From Curtobacterium sp. VKM Ac-1393 (GTDB lineage Bacteria; Actinomycetota; Actinomycetes; Actinomycetales; Microbacteriaceae), in the NCBI RefSeq assembly GCF_015350995.1, contig NZ_JADKRW010000004.1:310001-374000 (forward strand): a DNA stretch of 64,000 nucleotides, given 5' to 3'. Positions 1 to 9,304 of this stretch are shown here, in pieces (within the stretch, counting starts at the first letter, position 1; every line of letters begins with the position of its first letter). The position numbers were made by a program, and so were the translations under genes. Below the pieces are notes generated by a model. It ran no database searches. It had not been told where the DNA came from and saw nothing but the letters and a program-made list of their open reading frames with translations.

Positions 1-142
1 AGCCACGGCCGCCGCGGCCACCGTGCTCGTCGTCACCGCGGTCGCGGCCGGGGAAGCCGGCACCGTGGTGCTGCCGCGCGCCGCCGAACCGGGGGCCGCG
101 CGGGTGGTGGTTGCTGTCGTTGTCGTTGTGCATGGGGCGCAT
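1..142 (-). CDS. PadR-like regulator, N-terminal fragment
   Basis: Only the first 47 codons lie in the window; the gene runs off the left edge. The reading begins MRPMHNDNDSNHH and continues as a Gly/Arg/His-rich, low-complexity stretch. Actinobacterial PadR-family repressors commonly carry such a tail before their winged-helix domain. The start at 142 is supported by a purine-rich AAGGAAGGA ribosome-binding site about 6 nt upstream on the minus strand; an internal ATG at 133 is the alternative. The gene diverges from lhr, and the spacer carries dyad sequences suited to an autoregulatory operator. The DNA-binding domain is not visible, so the family call is inference from the tail and context only. 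Confidence 0.45.
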   Translation of the reverse strand, partial: MRPMHNDNDSNHHPRGPRFGGARQHHGAGFPGRDRGDDEHGGRGGRG

Positions 143-202
143 GATGCGTCCTTCCTTGGTGCTGAGTCGGCTCGCGATCGGTCTGACTGGTTTCGTCTTC
201 GT

Positions 203-240
203 CGTATCGCGATGTGTTTACGATAGATCGCTAACTATCG
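203..240. promoter_or_regulatory. Dyad-rich operator between padR-like gene and lhr
   Basis: The spacer holds ATCGCGAT at 206-213 and the inverted repeat CGATAG (221-226) with CTATCG (235-240). The TATCG/CGATA word recurs in both orientations, as expected of an operator bound by a dimeric repressor. This AT-richer patch lies in the divergent intergenic region, so it may control both genes. The protein that binds it is inferred. Confidence 0.45.
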
Positions 241-303
241 CTGTGTCAAGGGGTACTCCTCGCTCGGCCTGCTGTCGGTGGTGCCGGGCAGGATGGGCGG
301 ACC

Positions 304-3300
304 ATGACGGACGTCTTCGAGCGCTTCTCCCCCGCGACCGCGGAGTGGTTCCGAGGCGCGTTCGACGCCCCGACCCCGGCGCAGGCGGGCGCGTGGGACG
401 CCATCTCGACGGGGCAGCACGCCCTCGTCATCGCGCCGACCGGTTCCGGCAAGACCCTGGCCTCGTTCCTGTGGTCGATCGACCGGCTCATCAGCGCGAC
501 GGACCGCCCGCCGGCCAAGCAGCGCACCCGTGTGCTCTACGTCTCACCGCTCAAGGCACTCGGCGTCGACGTCGAGCGGAACCTGCGCAGCCCCCTCGTC
601 GGCATCACGCAGACCGCCCGGAGGCTCGGCACCGAACCGCCGGAGGTCACCGTCGGGGTGCGCAGCGGTGACACCCCGTCGTCGGACCGGCAGAAGCTGC
701 TGCGCCAGCCGCCGGACATCCTCATCACCACACCCGAGTCGCTCTACCTCATGCTCACCTCGCAGGCCCGCGAGACCCTGGTCAACGTCGACACCGTCAT
801 CGTGGACGAGGTGCACGCGGTCGCGTCGACCAAGCGCGGGGCGCACCTGGCCGTGTCGCTCGAACGGCTCGACGACCTGCTCGAGAAGCCCGTGCAACGC
901 ATCGGGCTGTCCGCCACGGTCCGGCCCCCGGAAGAGGTGGCCCGGTTCCTCGGCGGCCGTGCGCCGGTGACGATCATCGCCCCGCCGGCGCAGAAGACCT
1001 TCGACCTGCGCGTCGTCGTGCCGGTCGACGACATGACCGAGCTCGGTGCGCCGCCGGTCGGTGCGGATGCATCCGACGCGCCGTCGAACGGCTCGATCTG
1101 GCCGCACGTCGAAGAGCGCGTGGTCGACCTGGTGGAGGAGCACCGGTCGACGATCGTGTTCGCGAACTCGCGGCGTCTGGCCGAGCGGCTGACGGCACGG
1201 CTCAACGAGATCCACGAAGAGCGCGTCCTCGCCGCGGCAGAGGGGTTCGTCTCCGTGGGTGCGTCACCTGCCGACGACGGCCTGCCGGTCGCGGCGGGTC
1301 GCCCGCAGTCGCCCGCGCGGACCTCGGCGCACGCGGTCGCACCGCAGGGCACGAAGCGGCCTCCGGCGCAGATGATCGGCGCGTCCGGGCAGACCGGTGG
1401 CGGGGGGTCCGACACCGCGGTGCCCGTGCTCGCCCGTGCCCACCACGGCTCGGTGTCGAAGGACCAGCGCGCGATCATCGAGGACGACCTGAAGTCCGGC
1501 CGGCTGCGGTGCGTCGTCGCGACGAGCTCGCTCGAGCTCGGGATCGACATGGGCGAGGTCGACCTGGTCGTGCAGGTCGAGGCGCCACCCTCGGTCGCGA
1601 GCGGCCTGCAGCGCGTCGGGCGCGCCGGGCACCAGGTGGGCGAGATCTCCCGCGGGGTGCTGTTCCCGAAGCACCGCGCAGACCTCGTCAACAGCGCGGT
1701 CACGGTGGAGCGCATGGTCTCCGGGCAGATCGAGTCGATCTCGGTGCCGGCCAACCCCCTCGACGTGCTGGCGCAGCACACCGTCGCGGCGGGGGCGATC
1801 GACACGGTCGACGTCGAGCACTGGTTCGAGCTGGTGCGGCGCAGTGCTCCGTTCAGCGGACTGCCACGCTCGGCGTTCGACGCCACGCTCGACCTGGTCA
1901 CCGGGCGGTACCCGAGCGACGAGTTCGCCGAGCTCCGCCCGCGCCTGGTGTGGGACCGCGTGCACGGCACCCTGACCGGACGACCAGGAGCCCAGCGCCT
2001 CGCGGTGACGAGCGGTGGCACGATCCCGGACCGCGGCATGTTCGGCGTGTTCATGGTCGGCGAGAAGGCCTCGCGCGTCGGCGAGCTCGACGAGGAGATG
2101 GTCTACGAGTCGCGGGTCGGGGACGTCTTCGCCCTCGGCGCGACGAGCTGGCGCATCGAGGAGATCACCCACGACCGGGTCATCGTCAGCCCCGCCTTCG
2201 GGCAGCCCGGCCGCGTGCCGTTCTGGAAGGGCGACGGCATCGGCCGCCCCGCCGAGCTCGGCCGCGCGACGGGCGCCTTCGTGCGCGAGGTCGAGGGCTC
2301 CTCGGACGACGACGCCCGCGCCCGGGTCGCCGCCGGTGGACTCGACGAGCGCGCCGTCACCAACCTGCTGACCTTCCTGCGCGACCAACGTGCCGCCACC
2401 GGCCACGTGCCGAACGACACGACGCTCGTGGTCGAGCGCTTCCGCGACGAGCTCGGTGACTGGCGGCTCATCCTGCACTCGCCGTACGGCATGCAGGTGC
2501 ACGCGCCGTGGGCCCTGGCGGTCGCGGCACGGCTGCGCGAGCGGCACGGCATCGACGGCGACGCGATGGCCGCCGACGACGGCATCGTGGTGCGCATCCC
2601 CGAGACCGACGCCGAGCCGCCGGGTGCCGACCTGTTCGTGTTCGAGCGCGACGACCTCGAAGCCCTCGTCACCGACGAGGTCGGGGGGTCGGCGCTGTTC
2701 GCGGCCCGGTTCCGCGAGTGTGCCGCACGCGCCCTGCTGCTGCCGCGGCGGAACCCCGGGCAGCGGTCACCGCTCTGGCAGCAGCGGCAGCGGGCCTCGC
2801 AGCTGCTCGAGGTCGCCCGGAAGTACCCGTCGTTCCCGATCGTGCTCGAGACCGTGCGCGAGGTGCTGCAGGACGTGTACGACGTCCCGGCACTGCTCGG
2901 GATCGCCGACGAGATCGCCGGGCGGCGCATCCGTCTGGTCGAGACGGAGACCGAGACCCCGTCGCCGTTCGCCCGCTCGATCCTGTTCGGGTACGTCGCC
3001 GCGTTCATGTACGAGGGCGACTCCCCGCTCGCCGAGCGCCGGGCCGCGGCACTGTCGCTCGACTCGACCCTGCTCGGTGAACTGCTCGGTCGCGCCGAAC
3101 TGCGGGAGCTGCTCGACCCGGCGGTCATCGCCTCGGTCGAGCTGGACCTGCAGCGGCTCTCGCCGGACCGCCGTGCACGCGACGCCGAGGGGCTCGTCGA
3201 CGTCCTCAGGCTCGTCGGGGCGCTCGACCTCGACGAGGCCGTGGACCGCAGCTGGCTGGCCGCCACCGCGACCGACGGCGACGCCCGCGCGCTCGCGCGC

Positions 3301-5079
3301 GACGAACTCACCGGTGTGCTCACCGCCCTCGAGCGCGACCGCCGCGTCCTGTCCTTCTCGCACGCCGCCGCCACCCGTTGGGCGGTCATCGAGGACGCCT
3401 CGCGCCTCCGCGACGCCCTCGGGGTGCCGCTGCCGATCGGCGTGCCGACGGCGTTCGTCGAGCCCGTCGCCGATCCGCTCGGCGACCTGATCGGCCGCTA
3501 CGCACGGTCGCACGGGCCGTTCTCGGCCCAGGACGCCGCCGGCCGCCTGGGCCTGGGCATCGCCGTCGTGCAGGACACCCTGCGCCGGCTGGTGGCCGAC
3601 CGCCGCGTGGTCGAGGGCGAGTTCCGGCCCGACCGCCAGGGCGCCGAGTGGTGCGACGCCGAGGTCCTGCGGCGGATCCGCACGAAGTCCCTCGCCGCAC
3701 TCCGGCACGAGGTCGAGCCGGTGTCGCCCGACACGCTCGCCCGGTTCCTGCCCGCGTGGCAGCACGTGCAGACTCCCGGCACACGGGGCGGCCTGCGCGG
3801 GGTCGACGGTGTGCTGCAGGTGATCGACCAGCTCGCCGGTGTCGCCCTGCCCGCCAGCGCCTGGGAGACCCTGGTGCTGCCCGCTCGCGTGACCGACTAC
3901 TCCACGAACATGCTCGACGAGCTCACCGCGACGGGCGAGGTGCTGTGGTCCGGCGGCGGGACACTGCCCGGCAACGACGGCTGGGTGCGCCTGCACCTGG
4001 CGGAGACCGCCTCGACGACCCTCGCCGAACCCTCCGGCGACGAGACCACCGAGCTGCAACGCGACGTGCTCGGTGCCCTGGCCGGCGGCGGCGCCTACTT
4101 CTTCCGGCAGCTCGGCCAGGCCGTCGGCAGCACGGACGACCAAGCGCTGACGACCGCGCTGTGGGACCTCGTCTGGGCCGGGCAGATCACGAACGACACC
4201 TTCGCGCCGCTCCGCTCGATGCTCGGAGGCAAGGCGAAGAGCACCAGCGCGCCCCGGGCACGCGCCTACCGCGGGCGCCGACGTCCGACGATGCCGACGC
4301 AGTCCGGTCCGCCGTCCGTCGGCGGTCGCTGGTCCCTGCTGCCGCTCGCCGAGTCCGACGCGACCGTACGGGCAGCCGCGACCGCCGAACAGCTGCTCGA
4401 GCGGTACGGGGTCGTCACGCGCGGTGCCGTGCAGGTCGAGGGCGTCCGAGGTGGGTTCGCGGGCGTGTACCGGGTGCTGTCGCGGTTCGAGGAGTCCGGT
4501 CGTGCGCGTCGCGGGTACTTCATCGAGGGGCTCGGAGCGGCGCAGTTCGCCACCGGCCCGACGATCGACCGGCTCCGCACCTACGCCCGCGACCTCGACG
4601 ACGACGAGCGCGTCGACCCGGACCGGAAGCGCGAGGCACTGACCCTGGCGGCGACCGACCCGGCGAACCCGTACGGGGCGTCGCTGCCCTGGCCGTCCGA
4701 GGACCGCGCGGCCCTCGACGGGGACGGGACGACCGCCGACGCAGCCACTGTCGGAGCGGCTGCGCAGAAGGCCCCGGCACCGACCACCGGCGCGCGCGGC
4801 CACCGCCCCGGGCGCAAGGCAGGGGCGCTCGTCACCACCGTCGACGGTCGGCTCGCGGTGTACGTCGAGCGCGGCGGCAAGTCGGTGCTGACCTTCACCG
4901 ACGACCCGGCCGACCTCGCCGTCGCGGCCGCGTCGATCGCCGGCATCGTGCGGACGGGTCTGCGGAAGCTCGCGGTCGAACGTGTCGACGGCGAGTTCGT
5001 GCTCGGTACCCCGCTCGGCGCCGCACTGGGCGACGCCGGGTTCACCGCCACCCCGCAGGGACTCCGGCTCCGTGCCTGA
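304..5079 (+). CDS. lhr: Lhr-type ATP-dependent DNA helicase
   Basis: A 1591-residue superfamily 2 helicase of the large actinobacterial Lhr type, which unwinds DNA with 3'-5' polarity and is linked to repair. Visible motifs are Walker A APTGSGKT (residues 44-51), the Walker B box DEVH (168-171) and motif III SAT (203-205). The second RecA domain follows with TSSLELGIDMG and QRVGRAGH. After it come the winged-helix/beta-barrel Lhr core and a long C-terminal half typical of the full-length form. An insert rich in Ala, Gly and Pro (about residues 310-365) separates motifs of the second RecA domain. The last 8 bp overlap the downstream nei gene, the same order as lhr-nei2 in mycobacteria, suggesting a shared repair role. 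Confidence 0.93.
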   Translation: MTDVFERFSPATAEWFRGAFDAPTPAQAGAWDAISTGQHALVIAPTGSGKTLASFLWSIDRLISATDRPPAKQRTRVLYVSPLKALGVDVERNLRSPLVGITQTARRLGTEPPEVTVGVRSGDTPSSDRQKLLRQPPDILITTPESLYLMLTSQARETLVNVDTVIVDEVHAVASTKRGAHLAVSLERLDDLLEKPVQRIGLSATVRPPEEVARFLGGRAPVTIIAPPAQKTFDLRVVVPVDDMTELGAPPVGADASDAPSNGSIWPHVEERVVDLVEEHRSTIVFANSRRLAERLTARLNEIHEERVLAAAEGFVSVGASPADDGLPVAAGRPQSPARTSAHAVAPQGTKRPPAQMIGASGQTGGGGSDTAVPVLARAHHGSVSKDQRAIIEDDLKSGRLRCVVATSSLELGIDMGEVDLVVQVEAPPSVASGLQRVGRAGHQVGEISRGVLFPKHRADLVNSAVTVERMVSGQIESISVPANPLDVLAQHTVAAGAIDTVDVEHWFELVRRSAPFSGLPRSAFDATLDLVTGRYPSDEFAELRPRLVWDRVHGTLTGRPGAQRLAVTSGGTIPDRGMFGVFMVGEKASRVGELDEEMVYESRVGDVFALGATSWRIEEITHDRVIVSPAFGQPGRVPFWKGDGIGRPAELGRATGAFVREVEGSSDDDARARVAAGGLDERAVTNLLTFLRDQRAATGHVPNDTTLVVERFRDELGDWRLILHSPYGMQVHAPWALAVAARLRERHGIDGDAMAADDGIVVRIPETDAEPPGADLFVFERDDLEALVTDEVGGSALFAARFRECAARALLLPRRNPGQRSPLWQQRQRASQLLEVARKYPSFPIVLETVREVLQDVYDVPALLGIADEIAGRRIRLVETETETPSPFARSILFGYVAAFMYEGDSPLAERRAAALSLDSTLLGELLGRAELRELLDPAVIASVELDLQRLSPDRRARDAEGLVDVLRLVGALDLDEAVDRSWLAATATDGDARALARDELTGVLTALERDRRVLSFSHAAATRWAVIEDASRLRDALGVPLPIGVPTAFVEPVADPLGDLIGRYARSHGPFSAQDAAGRLGLGIAVVQDTLRRLVADRRVVEGEFRPDRQGAEWCDAEVLRRIRTKSLAALRHEVEPVSPDTLARFLPAWQHVQTPGTRGGLRGVDGVLQVIDQLAGVALPASAWETLVLPARVTDYSTNMLDELTATGEVLWSGGGTLPGNDGWVRLHLAETASTTLAEPSGDETTELQRDVLGALAGGGAYFFRQLGQAVGSTDDQALTTALWDLVWAGQITNDTFAPLRSMLGGKAKSTSAPRARAYRGRRRPTMPTQSGPPSVGGRWSLLPLAESDATVRAAATAEQLLERYGVVTRGAVQVEGVRGGFAGVYRVLSRFEESGRARRGYFIEGLGAAQFATGPTIDRLRTYARDLDDDERVDPDRKREALTLAATDPANPYGASLPWPSEDRAALDGDGTTADAATVGAAAQKAPAPTTGARGHRPGRKAGALVTTVDGRLAVYVERGGKSVLTFTDDPADLAVAAASIAGIVRTGLRKLAVERVDGEFVLGTPLGAALGDAGFTATPQGLRLRA

Positions 5080-5851
5080 GGGCGACACCGTCTACCGGGC
5101 GGCGCGCCGGTTGCACACCGCGCTCGCAGGCAAGGTCCTGACCCGCAGCGACTTCCGGGTGCCTGCGTTCTCGACGGTCGACCTGGTCGGCCGCACCGTC
5201 GACGAGGTCGTGCCCCGCGGCAAGCACCTGCTGCACCGGATCGGGGACCTGACCGTGCACTCGCACCTGAAGATGGAGGGGCGGTGGGACGTCTACGCAC
5301 CGGGCGATCGGTGGCGACGACCGGCGCACCAGGCACGCGCGATCCTCGACGCCGACGACGTCTCCACCGTCGGCTTCACGCTCGGGGTGCTCGAGGTGAT
5401 CCCCCGCGACCAGGAGTCCGAGGTCGTCGGACACCTCGGCCCGGATCTGCTCGGGCCCGACTGGGACGCCGACGTGGCGCTCGAGAACCTGCTGCGGGAC
5501 CCAGCCCGGCCCGTCGGACTGGCGCTGCTCGACCAGCGGGTCCTCGCCGGACTCGGCAACGTGTACCGGAACGAGCTCTGCTTCCTGCGCGGGGTGCTGC
5601 CGACGCGGCCCGTGGCCGAGGTGCGCGACCCGACGCGGACGATCGCCCTGGCGAGCCGGCTCATCCTGGCGAACCGGGACCGGAGCGCCCGGGTGACGAC
5701 GGGGGTGGACCGACCCGGGCGCCGGTTCTGGGTCTACGGGCGAGCCGGCAAACCGTGCCTGCGCTGCGGCACCCGGATCCGGCGCGGCGAGCTCGGCGAC
5801 TCGGAACTCACCCTGCGGGACACCTACTGGTGCCCGCGCTGCCAGAACTGA
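5072..5851 (+). CDS. nei2: Fpg/Nei family DNA glycosylase
   Basis: A 259-residue base-excision glycosylase/AP lyase. After the initiator the protein starts PEGDTVYR, giving the N-terminal Pro nucleophile (Pro2 before Met removal) and the catalytic Glu3 of this family. The C-terminus carries a C-x2-C...C-x2-C zinc finger (CLRCGTRI to WCPRC). The GTG at 5072 is chosen because the catalytic Pro must follow the initiator; it overlaps the lhr stop by 8 bp, so translation is probably coupled. Family knowledge predicts removal of oxidised pyrimidines and strand nicking. The gene ends 16 bp from the convergent lysG gene. Confidence 0.92.
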   Translation: MPEGDTVYRAARRLHTALAGKVLTRSDFRVPAFSTVDLVGRTVDEVVPRGKHLLHRIGDLTVHSHLKMEGRWDVYAPGDRWRRPAHQARAILDADDVSTVGFTLGVLEVIPRDQESEVVGHLGPDLLGPDWDADVALENLLRDPARPVGLALLDQRVLAGLGNVYRNELCFLRGVLPTRPVAEVRDPTRTIALASRLILANRDRSARVTTGVDRPGRRFWVYGRAGKPCLRCGTRIRRGELGDSELTLRDTYWCPRCQN

Positions 5852-5867
5852 CGTGCCGAGGGCCCGA

Positions 5868-6791
5868 TCACCGCGCGACCGTCCGAGCCGGCGGGTGCAA
5901 CCGCTCAGCTGCCGTCGACCGCACCGCGTCCGTGACCCGTTCGAGCAACGGCGACGCCAGGTTCCACCGCTGCCACCACAGGGCGACGTCCGCCCGCCGC
6001 CCCGGCGTGAGCTCGACGAGGTCGCCCCGGTCGAGGGCGTCGAGGCACTGCGCCTCGGGCAGCATCCCCCAGCCGAAGCCGAGCGACACCGCCCGGGCGA
6101 AGTCCGCCGAGGTCGGCACGAAGTGCCGCGGCCCCGACGGCGCCTGCCCGAGGACTCGACGGAGGTAGCCCTGCTGCAGGTCGTCGGCGCGGTCGTAGTC
6201 GACGAGCGGCACCCGGTCGAGCCGTTCGAGCATCTGCCGCTCGGTCGCGGTGCCGGGCAGGTACCGGTCGACGAAGGCCGGTGACGCCACAGCCCGGTAC
6301 CGGTCGATGCCGAGCGGGACGGACGAGCACCCCTGCACCGGGTCGGCCTCGGCCGTGACGGCTCCCATCACGGCGCCCGCCCGGAGCAGCTCGGCGGTGC
6401 GGTCCTGGTCCTCGCGGTGCAGGTCGAAGACGACCTCGGTGTCGGTCCGGACGAGGGCGAGTGCGTCGAGGAACCACGTGCCGAGCGAGTCGGCGTTCAC
6501 GGCGAGCGGGATCGACGGGACGACCGAGGTTCCGCCGCCGAGGGCCCGCGACGTCTCCTCGTCGAGCAACCGCGCCTGGCGAGCGTGCCGCAGGACGACC
6601 TCGCCGTCGGGGGTCGGCACCACCGGGGTGGTGCGCTGGAGCAGGATCCGGCCGACCTGCTGCTCCATCGACTTGATCCGCTGCGACACGGCCGACGGGG
6701 TGATCGCGAGGGCGCGGGCAGCCGCGTCGAGGGTGCCGTGGTCGACGGCGGCGAGCAGGGTCTCGAGGTGTTCGCGCTGGAGTCGCGGCAT
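5868..6791 (-). CDS. lysG: LysR-family regulator LysG/ArgP
   Basis: A 307-residue LysR-type regulator. The N-terminal winged helix includes LDAAARALAITPSAVSQRIK, and the remainder is the effector-binding domain. The start at ATG 6791 (MPRLQREHLETLL) matches the family; longer in-frame starts would add an unrelated tail crossing the lysE promoter. The gene is divergent from lysE, the arrangement known from Corynebacterium, where LysG bound to lysine, arginine or histidine activates lysE. An inverted repeat in the 70-bp spacer is a good binding site. Confidence 0.9.
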   Translation of the reverse strand: MPRLQREHLETLLAAVDHGTLDAAARALAITPSAVSQRIKSMEQQVGRILLQRTTPVVPTPDGEVVLRHARQARLLDEETSRALGGGTSVVPSIPLAVNADSLGTWFLDALALVRTDTEVVFDLHREDQDRTAELLRAGAVMGAVTAEADPVQGCSSVPLGIDRYRAVASPAFVDRYLPGTATERQMLERLDRVPLVDYDRADDLQQGYLRRVLGQAPSGPRHFVPTSADFARAVSLGFGWGMLPEAQCLDALDRGDLVELTPGRRADVALWWQRWNLASPLLERVTDAVRSTAAERLHPPARTVAR

Positions 6792-6798
6792 GCAGCTG

Positions 6799-6826
6799 AG
6801 CTTACGCAGCATCAGGAACGTGAGCT
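6799..6826. promoter_or_regulatory. LysG-type operator
   Basis: AGCTTACG (6799-6806) and CGTGAGCT (6819-6826) form an inverted repeat with 7 of 8 positions matching across a 12-nt spacer. It lies in the short divergent region between lysG and lysE, the expected place for a LysR tetramer site. Binding is inferred from position and symmetry. Confidence 0.6.
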
Positions 6827-6861
6827 GTTCTACATCGGCCAAGAGCCCTACCGTCGAACCC

Positions 6862-7623
6862 GTGACCACGCTCCTCCCCCTGCTCTCCGGCCTCGGCACC
6901 GGACTCGCCCTGATCGTCGCGATCGGCGTGCAGAACACGTACCTGCTCCGGTTGGCGGTCAGCTCGGGCATGCGGGTCGTCGCGGCGGCGGTCGTCGTGT
7001 GCGCGGTGTCGGACGCCGTGCTCATCGTCGCGGGGGTGCTCGGCGTCGGGGCCGTGGTCGAGCGGTTCCCGGTGGCGCTCGTCGTGGTCCGGTTCGTCGG
7101 GGCCGCCTTCCTGGTGACCTACGGCGTGCTCGCAGCGCGGCGGGCGCTCCGCCCCTCGACCGATGCCATGCGCGTGGCCGACGAGGCCGCGGACGACGCG
7201 CGCGCCGCGACCCGCGTCGCCGACCACGCCGCGGACGACGGCGTGCCGGAGCCGGCCGCGGGCGGTGGACCCGACCGTACCGCGACGGTGGTGGCGGGGC
7301 GGACGCGCACCGTGCCTCCCGGCCAGGCGGCGACCATGCGCACGGCGGTGGCGACCATGCTCGTCTTCACGTGGGCGAACCCGCACGTGTACCTGGACAC
7401 GCTGGTGTTCCTCGGGTCCGTGGCGAACCAGCAGGGCCCCGACGACCGGTGGCTGTGGACGGTCGGCGCGGTCGCGGCGAGCTGCCTGTGGTTCGGCGCC
7501 CTCGGGTTCGGCGGACGGCTGCTCCGACCGCTGTTCGCGAAGCCGCTGACGTGGCGGGTGTTCGACGGTGTGGTCGCTGTCGTGATGCTGGGCTTCGGCG
7601 TCCTGCTGGTCGTCGGCGCGTAG
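6862..7623 (+). CDS. lysE: LysE-type amino-acid exporter
   Basis: A 253-residue inner-membrane exporter of the LysE/ArgO family, which expels excess basic amino acids. The N-terminus GTGLALIVAIGVQNTYLLR is the family signature for the first membrane segment. Further hydrophobic segments and FTWANPHVYLDT match the family. The GTG at 6862 is chosen because this signature must lie at the start. A polar linker of about 55 residues, rich in Ala and Asp (roughly 100-155), makes it longer than the usual 200-235 residues. It pairs with the divergent regulator lysG. Confidence 0.9.
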   Translation: MTTLLPLLSGLGTGLALIVAIGVQNTYLLRLAVSSGMRVVAAAVVVCAVSDAVLIVAGVLGVGAVVERFPVALVVVRFVGAAFLVTYGVLAARRALRPSTDAMRVADEAADDARAATRVADHAADDGVPEPAAGGGPDRTATVVAGRTRTVPPGQAATMRTAVATMLVFTWANPHVYLDTLVFLGSVANQQGPDDRWLWTVGAVAASCLWFGALGFGGRLLRPLFAKPLTWRVFDGVVAVVMLGFGVLLVVGA

Positions 7624-7637
7624 GAGGCAGGAGCCCG

Positions 7638-9113
7638 CTACTGCTGGCCCTTGCCCACCCGGCTGTTGCGACGGCTGTAGCCGAAGTAGATCGCGAAGCC
7701 GATCACGAGCCAGATGACGAACCGCAGCCAGGTCTCGACCTCGAGGTTCAGCATCAGCCAGAAGCACAGCACCGCCGACAGGATCGGGATGACGGGCGAC
7801 CACGGGACCCGGAACGAGCGCGGCGCGTCCGGACGGGTCTTGCGGAGCACGATGATGCCGATCGACACCAGCACGAACGCCGACAGCGTGCCGATGTTGA
7901 TCATGCCCTCGAGCTTGTCGACCGCCGTGAAGCCGGCGAGCAGCGCGACGACGACACCCGCGACGACCTGCACGCGCACCGGCGTCTGCGTCTTCGGGTT
8001 CGTCTTCGAGAACCAGCGCGGCAGCAGGCCGTCGCGGCTCATCGCGAAGACGATGCGGGACAGCCCGAGCAGCAGCACCATGACGACGGTGGTCAGGCCG
8101 ATCAGCGAGCCGATGGCGATGATGCCCGCGGCCCACGGCAGCCCGACGATGTCGAACGCCGACGCCAGTGACGGTGCCTTCTCCTCGGCCAGACGCTGGT
8201 ACGAGACCATGCCCGTGATGACGATGCTGACGCCGACGTACAGCAGGGTCACGATGCCCAAGCCGATGAAGATGCCGCGGGGCAGCGTCTTCTGCGGGTT
8301 CTCGGTCTCCTCCGCGCTGGTCGCGACGACGTCGAAGCCGATGAACGCGAAGAACACGAGCGACGCCGCGGCGAGCAGCCCGAAGACGCCGTACTGCGCC
8401 GGCTCGGACCCGGTGAACCAGGACACGAGCGACTGGGTCCAGACGCTGCCCTCGGCGCCCTTGGCGGGCTCTGACGGCGGGATGAACGGGGTGAAGTTCG
8501 CGGCCTTGACGAAGAACGCACCGGCGACGATGACGAACACCACGATGGCGACCTTGATGATCGTGATGACCGCCGAGACGCGCGACGACAAGCGCGTGCC
8601 GAAGGCGAGCAGCACCGTGAAGATGCCGACGATCAGGACCGGGCCCCAGGTGAAGGGGATCGGGCCGAGCTGGATCGTGCTCGGCAGGCTCACGCCGAAC
8701 ACGTCGAACGCGGTGCTGAGGTAGATGCCCCAGTACTTCGCGATGACGGCGCTGGCGGTGAGGGTCTCGAGGATGAGGTCCCAGCCGACGATCCAGGCGA
8801 GGAGCTCGCCCATCGTGGCGTAGGTGAACGTGTACGCGGAACCGGCGACGGGGATCGTCGAGGCGAACTCGGCGTAGCACATGATCGCCAGGCCGCAGGT
8901 GACGGCGGCGAGCAGGAACGAGATGATGACGCCGGGCCCGGCGAAGTTCGCGGCGGCGTTCGCGCCGACCGAGAAGATGCCGGCGCCGACGGCGACCGCG
9001 ATGCCCATCGCGGCGATGTCGAACGTCTTCAGGGAGCGTTTCAGGGACCGGCCCTGCTCCTCGGAGTCGGCCAGGGAGGCCTCGATCGACTTGATGCGGA
9101 GCTTCGGTGCCAT
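7638..9113 (-). CDS. APC-family cationic amino-acid permease
   Basis: A 491-residue APC-superfamily transporter of the CAT/YfnA branch. The first helix carries GIAVAVGAGIFSVGAN, the helix-breaking glycine segment for substrate binding, and GFDVVATSAEETENPQKTLP is a second hallmark. About twelve or more membrane segments are visible. It probably imports an amino acid by proton symport; the substrate cannot be read from sequence. Convergent with lysE, which it may complement in amino-acid balance. Confidence 0.9.
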   Translation of the reverse strand: MAPKLRIKSIEASLADSEEQGRSLKRSLKTFDIAAMGIAVAVGAGIFSVGANAAANFAGPGVIISFLLAAVTCGLAIMCYAEFASTIPVAGSAYTFTYATMGELLAWIVGWDLILETLTASAVIAKYWGIYLSTAFDVFGVSLPSTIQLGPIPFTWGPVLIVGIFTVLLAFGTRLSSRVSAVITIIKVAIVVFVIVAGAFFVKAANFTPFIPPSEPAKGAEGSVWTQSLVSWFTGSEPAQYGVFGLLAAASLVFFAFIGFDVVATSAEETENPQKTLPRGIFIGLGIVTLLYVGVSIVITGMVSYQRLAEEKAPSLASAFDIVGLPWAAGIIAIGSLIGLTTVVMVLLLGLSRIVFAMSRDGLLPRWFSKTNPKTQTPVRVQVVAGVVVALLAGFTAVDKLEGMINIGTLSAFVLVSIGIIVLRKTRPDAPRSFRVPWSPVIPILSAVLCFWLMLNLEVETWLRFVIWLVIGFAIYFGYSRRNSRVGKGQQ

Positions 9114-9152
9114 GGGGTGGATCCCGTCATCGGCTGGGCGGCGGACCCCGCG

Positions 9153-9190
9153 AGATTACTGGTGTACCACCCCGACACGCAAACACGGGG
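9153..9190 (-). promoter_or_regulatory. Permease promoter with overlapping dyad
   Basis: On the minus strand TTGCGT (9177-9182) and TAATCT (9153-9158) are separated by 18 nt, a good sigma-A-type match upstream of the permease. The arms CCCCG and CGGGG (about 9170-9190) flank the -35 element and could be a repressor site. Both are sequence predictions. Confidence 0.5.
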
Positions 9191-9205
9191 GCCGCTGGGC
9201 GCGCG

Positions 9206-9297
9206 GGAACCAGGTTCCGGACGCGGAACCACGGAACGGCGCGGTGCCGTGTCCGGAACCAGGTTCCGTGGGCAGGGCGGGTCGACCGGGAGGCCCG
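9206..9297. repeat. Intergenic repeat cluster ending in CCGGGAGGCCCG
   Basis: The 13-bp palindrome GGAACCAGGTTCC occurs twice (9206-9218 and 9255-9267) with further GGAAC words between. The cluster ends with the 12-mer CCGGGAGGCCCG (9286-9297). It lies between the permease promoter and the end of the HAD gene. Related words occur near 13.6-13.9 kb, so this looks like a dispersed mosaic repeat. Confidence 0.6.
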
Positions 9298-9304
9298 GCT
9301 CGGC

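Noticed and set aside
2767-5088. 773-codon minus-strand open frame opposite lhr
   Set aside because: It is a composition-driven shadow: the plus strand has clear helicase motifs, while this frame is Arg/Gly/Val-rich with no family resemblance.
9206-9267. GGAACCAGGTTCC as LexA boxes
   Set aside because: The spacing between GAAC and GTTC is 3 nt rather than 4, and it lies at a gene 3' end within a repeat cluster.
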